Below the pieces are notes generated by a model. The model saw only the letters and a program-made list of their open reading frames with translations, searched no databases and was not told the DNA's origin. The position numbers and the translations under genes are program-made. Positions 62,070 to 64,000 of a DNA stretch of 64,000 nt are shown here, piece by piece. The stretch spans positions 1,565,001 to 1,629,000 of the forward strand of contig NZ_CP076448.1 of assembly GCF_019203965.1 (NCBI RefSeq), written 5' to 3'. Numbering within the stretch: position 1 is the stretch's first letter; each line of letters starts with the position of its first letter. The stretch comes from Elioraea tepida. GTDB lineage: Bacteria; Pseudomonadota; Alphaproteobacteria; Acetobacterales; Acetobacteraceae.

Positions 62070-62852
62070 TCACCCCCCCTTCGCCTGGCCGATCGGGGGC
62101 ACCTCGCCGGCCATGCCCGCGAGCACCTCGGCCACATGACGCACCTTCACCTCGCGGCCGAGGCGCGTCAGCCGCCCCGCGATGTTGAGCAGGCAGCCCA
62201 GGTCTCCCGCCAGCAGCGTGTCGGCCCCGGTCGCGGCGATCCGCTCCACCTTGTCCGAGACCATGCGCAGCGAGATCTCGGGATATTTGACGCAGAACGT
62301 GCCGCCGAAGCCGCAGCACAGCTCCGCATCCTCCATCTCGGCGAGCCTCAACCCCGCGACAGTCGCAAGCAGTGCCCGCGGCTGTGCCTTGATGCCGAGC
62401 TCGCGCAAGCCCGAGCAGCTGTCATGGTAGGTGACGGTGCCGTCGTAAGCGGCCGCCACGCGCTCCACCCCCATGACGTCGACGAGGAAGCTCACGAGCT
62501 CGAAGGTGCGGGCGCCGAGACGCTCGGCCCGTTGCTTCCACTCCGGGTCGTCGTCGAACAGCGCCGCGAAATCCTCGCGGATCATGCCGGCGCAGGAGCC
62601 CGAGGGCGCGACGACGTAGTCATAGGGCTCGAGGGCGGGGATCAGAGCGCGGGCGATCGCCGCGGCATCGGCCCGGTCGCCGCTGTTGTAGGCCGGCTGG
62701 CCGCAGCAGGTCTGGGCGGGCGGCACCTCGACCGTGCAGCCGGCCGCCCGGAGCAGGCGAAGCGCGGCGAAGCCGACGGTCGGCCGGTAGAGATCGACCA
62801 GGCAGGTGACGAACAGCGCCACGCGTGGCGCGGTCTTCGGTGTCGGGAGCAT
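62070..62852 (-). CDS. lutA: Lactate utilisation protein A (CCG-motif iron-sulfur subunit)
   Basis: 260 aa with two cysteine-rich CCG motifs: TCCGQPAYNSGD, SGSCAGMI, HDSCSGLRELG and AELCCGFGGTFCVKYPEIS, as in LutA/GlpC-type heterodisulfide-reductase-like subunits. Start ATG 62852 just before VALFVTCLVDLYRP. First gene of lutA-lutB-lutC-smr. Confidence 0.94.
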   Translation of the reverse strand: MLPTPKTAPRVALFVTCLVDLYRPTVGFAALRLLRAAGCTVEVPPAQTCCGQPAYNSGDRADAAAIARALIPALEPYDYVVAPSGSCAGMIREDFAALFDDDPEWKQRAERLGARTFELVSFLVDVMGVERVAAAYDGTVTYHDSCSGLRELGIKAQPRALLATVAGLRLAEMEDAELCCGFGGTFCVKYPEISLRMVSDKVERIAATGADTLLAGDLGCLLNIAGRLTRLGREVKVRHVAEVLAGMAGEVPPIGQAKGG

Positions 62853-63267
62853 GCGGGCACCATAGAGCAGGCGTGCCGGATGCGGAAATCGCCCTGCCGC
62901 AGCGCGGCCCGGCACACCGGCAGGAGGCGGCTTGCGGACAATATTCCTAGAGCGGTAGGATGCGTGACGTGTCACGGCACGAACCCTAGCCGCGGCGCCC
63001 GGTCCAGGAGACCGCTCCTATCGTCATGACCGCCGCTCCTCATGCGCCAGTGAGCCGAACCGCGACCGGGCTTCGGGACGTGGTCTTGGCCCGGAGCCGG
63101 CCGTGCGGCGGGGGTGAACCGCGTCGCGTGCAGAGGGGCTCCGCACTTCTCGTTGGGCGCGAACCTCGTGTAGGGTCGATTTTGAATTGTGCTGGCGCCC
63201 GGTCGGCAGCGCCCGGGTCCCCCGAGGGCCGCAGCCAAGGCCGGAGCAACAGGCCGGAGACACGCTT
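62853..63267. other. Divergent intergenic region between lutA and a receiver gene
   Basis: A 415-base gap without a recognisable gene. It contains an inverted repeat (62963-62976) and the AT-richer stretch around 62940-62960 that would suit a lutA promoter; no clear hexamers were found for the rightward gene. Confidence 0.6.
62963..62976. promoter_or_regulatory. Possible operator upstream of lutABC
   Basis: CGTGAC-GT-GTCACG, a 14-base inverted repeat with almost no loop, about 110 bases upstream of the lutA start. It suits a dimeric regulator, but none is encoded next to it. Confidence 0.4.
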
Positions 63268-63657
63268 GTGTCGCGTTCCGTGCTCGTACTGGACGACAAC
63301 CCCGACGCCGCGGCGGCGCTCGCACGCGTCGCTGCCGCGGCCGGGGTGCGCGCGACCGTGCTGACCGACAGCCGGAGCTTTGCCGCCACCTTCCGCGCGC
63401 TTGCCCCGGGCGCGGTGATCCTCGACGTGATGATGCCGGACCAGGACGGGATCGACGTGCTTCGGGAGATCGCCGCCGTCGCCCCTGAGACACCCGTGCT
63501 GCTCGTGACCGGCCATGGCGAGGTCTGGGCGCGGATGGCGCGCGACATCGGCGGCATCCTCGGGCTTGCGCGCGTCGAGATGGCGACAAAGCCGGTCTCG
63601 CGCGCGGCGGTGGAGGCGTTTCTCGCCTCTGCCGTACTCGGCCCCGCCGCGTGCTGA
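63268..63657 (+). CDS. Stand-alone response-regulator receiver protein
   Basis: 129-aa receiver-only protein: VLVLDDNPDAAAAL (acidic pocket), phospho-aspartate in AVILDVMMPDQDGIDVL, TGHG with the conserved Thr, and the lysine in MATKPVSRAAVEAF. No output domain. GTG 63268 start. It precedes a membrane sensor gene by 22 bases, so the two likely form a signalling pair. Confidence 0.85.
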   Translation: MSRSVLVLDDNPDAAAALARVAAAAGVRATVLTDSRSFAATFRALAPGAVILDVMMPDQDGIDVLREIAAVAPETPVLLVTGHGEVWARMARDIGGILGLARVEMATKPVSRAAVEAFLASAVLGPAAC

Positions 63658-63679
63658 GGCCACGCGGCGCAGCGTGGCC

Positions 63680-64000
63680 ATGGTGAGGCTTTCCGCTGCC
63701 CCGGCTCGGCTTTTCCGGGCTGTCGGCCGCCTGCATGGGGCGCCGATGGCGTTCGTCACGGTCGCGGCGGTCGCGCTCGCCCTCCTGTCCTGGGCCGGCT
63801 GGATGCTGCGCGAGCGTATCCTCGCCGAGGCCGAGCGAGAGATCGCCACCCAGGCCGATATCGTCCGGGCGGCGACAGCGCGTCGGCTGCAGTCTCTTCG
63901 CTTCGCCCTTGCGGGCTTGCCCTCCTGGATCGACGGGCCGATCCTCGCCTCCGGCATAGCCGACGAGGACGTGCACGAGGCGCTGAAATCGCTCCTGCAG
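63680..64000 (+). CDS. Membrane sensor protein, 3'-truncated
   Basis: Open from ATG 63680 to the window end (107 codons, no stop). One N-terminal transmembrane helix (MAFVTVAAVALALLSWAGWML, about 23-43) is followed by an extracytoplasmic helix rich in charged residues (RILAEAEREIATQADIVRAATARR), the pattern of the periplasmic sensor of a histidine kinase or cyclic-di-GMP enzyme. The catalytic part is beyond the window. Its location after a receiver protein favours a histidine kinase. Confidence 0.65.
   Translation, partial: MVRLSAAPARLFRAVGRLHGAPMAFVTVAAVALALLSWAGWMLRERILAEAEREIATQADIVRAATARRLQSLRFALAGLPSWIDGPILASGIADEDVHEALKSLLQ

Overview
The window reads as a GC-rich (about 70%) alphaproteobacterial chromosome segment, most likely Rhodospirillales/Acetobacteraceae. 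This is inferred from base composition, the gene neighbourhoods around hemE, mnmG-parAB and hemCD, and protein signatures; no similarity search was possible. It lies close to the replication origin. The hemE/ppsR divergent gap (41153-41510) carries DnaA-box-like sites and is a strong oriC candidate. Two parS palindromes flank mnmG about 13-15 kb away, next to parA and parB.

Layout. 1-7.2 kb: the 3' part of an ammonium transporter, a two-gene sugar operon (an unusual Gfo/Idh/MocA-SDR fusion plus a glycosyltransferase) and ftsK. 7.2-17.7 kb: a hydantoin/cyclic-amide catabolism island (creatininase family, RidA, DctPQM TRAP transporter, hydantoinase B and A subunits, Asp/Glu/hydantoin racemase) with hemW inside it. 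17.8-20.9 kb: a small GDCCVxC-type cysteine protein and aconitase acnA. Apart from the TRAP genes, 7.5-20.5 kb is riddled with single-base indels, affecting even housekeeping genes. 21-32 kb: ccmAB, a TakP-like binding protein, gpsA-rlmJ-tsaD, then hemC-hemD-Mic60-like-hemY-mipZ and tRNA-Thr. 32.5-42.9 kb: mltA, tim44, a histidine phosphatase, an FAH-family hydrolase, a Bug-type binding protein, secB, and the origin-linked cluster dnaQ-coaE-aroE-hemE / oriC / ppsR-maf. 43-50 kb: a LOV histidine kinase with a receiver domain, a lytic transglycosylase, a nitroreductase, hemH, hemJ and rho. 50-58.7 kb: a YyaL-type thioredoxin-fold protein, a 2Fe-2S ferredoxin, mnmE (apparently starting at CTG), mnmG, rsmG, parA, parB and a STAS protein. 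58.8-64 kb: an XRE regulator, smr, lutCBA, a lone receiver protein and the start of a truncated membrane sensor.

How the genes work together. Heme synthesis is spread over the window (hemC, hemD, hemE, hemH, hemJ, hemW, plus hemY and the ccmAB heme exporter). Chromosome replication and segregation functions cluster here too (oriC, parABS, mipZ, ftsK, dnaQ). tRNA/rRNA modification is represented by tsaD, mnmE, mnmG, rsmG and rlmJ. Many genes are coupled by 1-4 base ATGA/GTGA overlaps. No insertion sequence, prophage or CRISPR array was seen.
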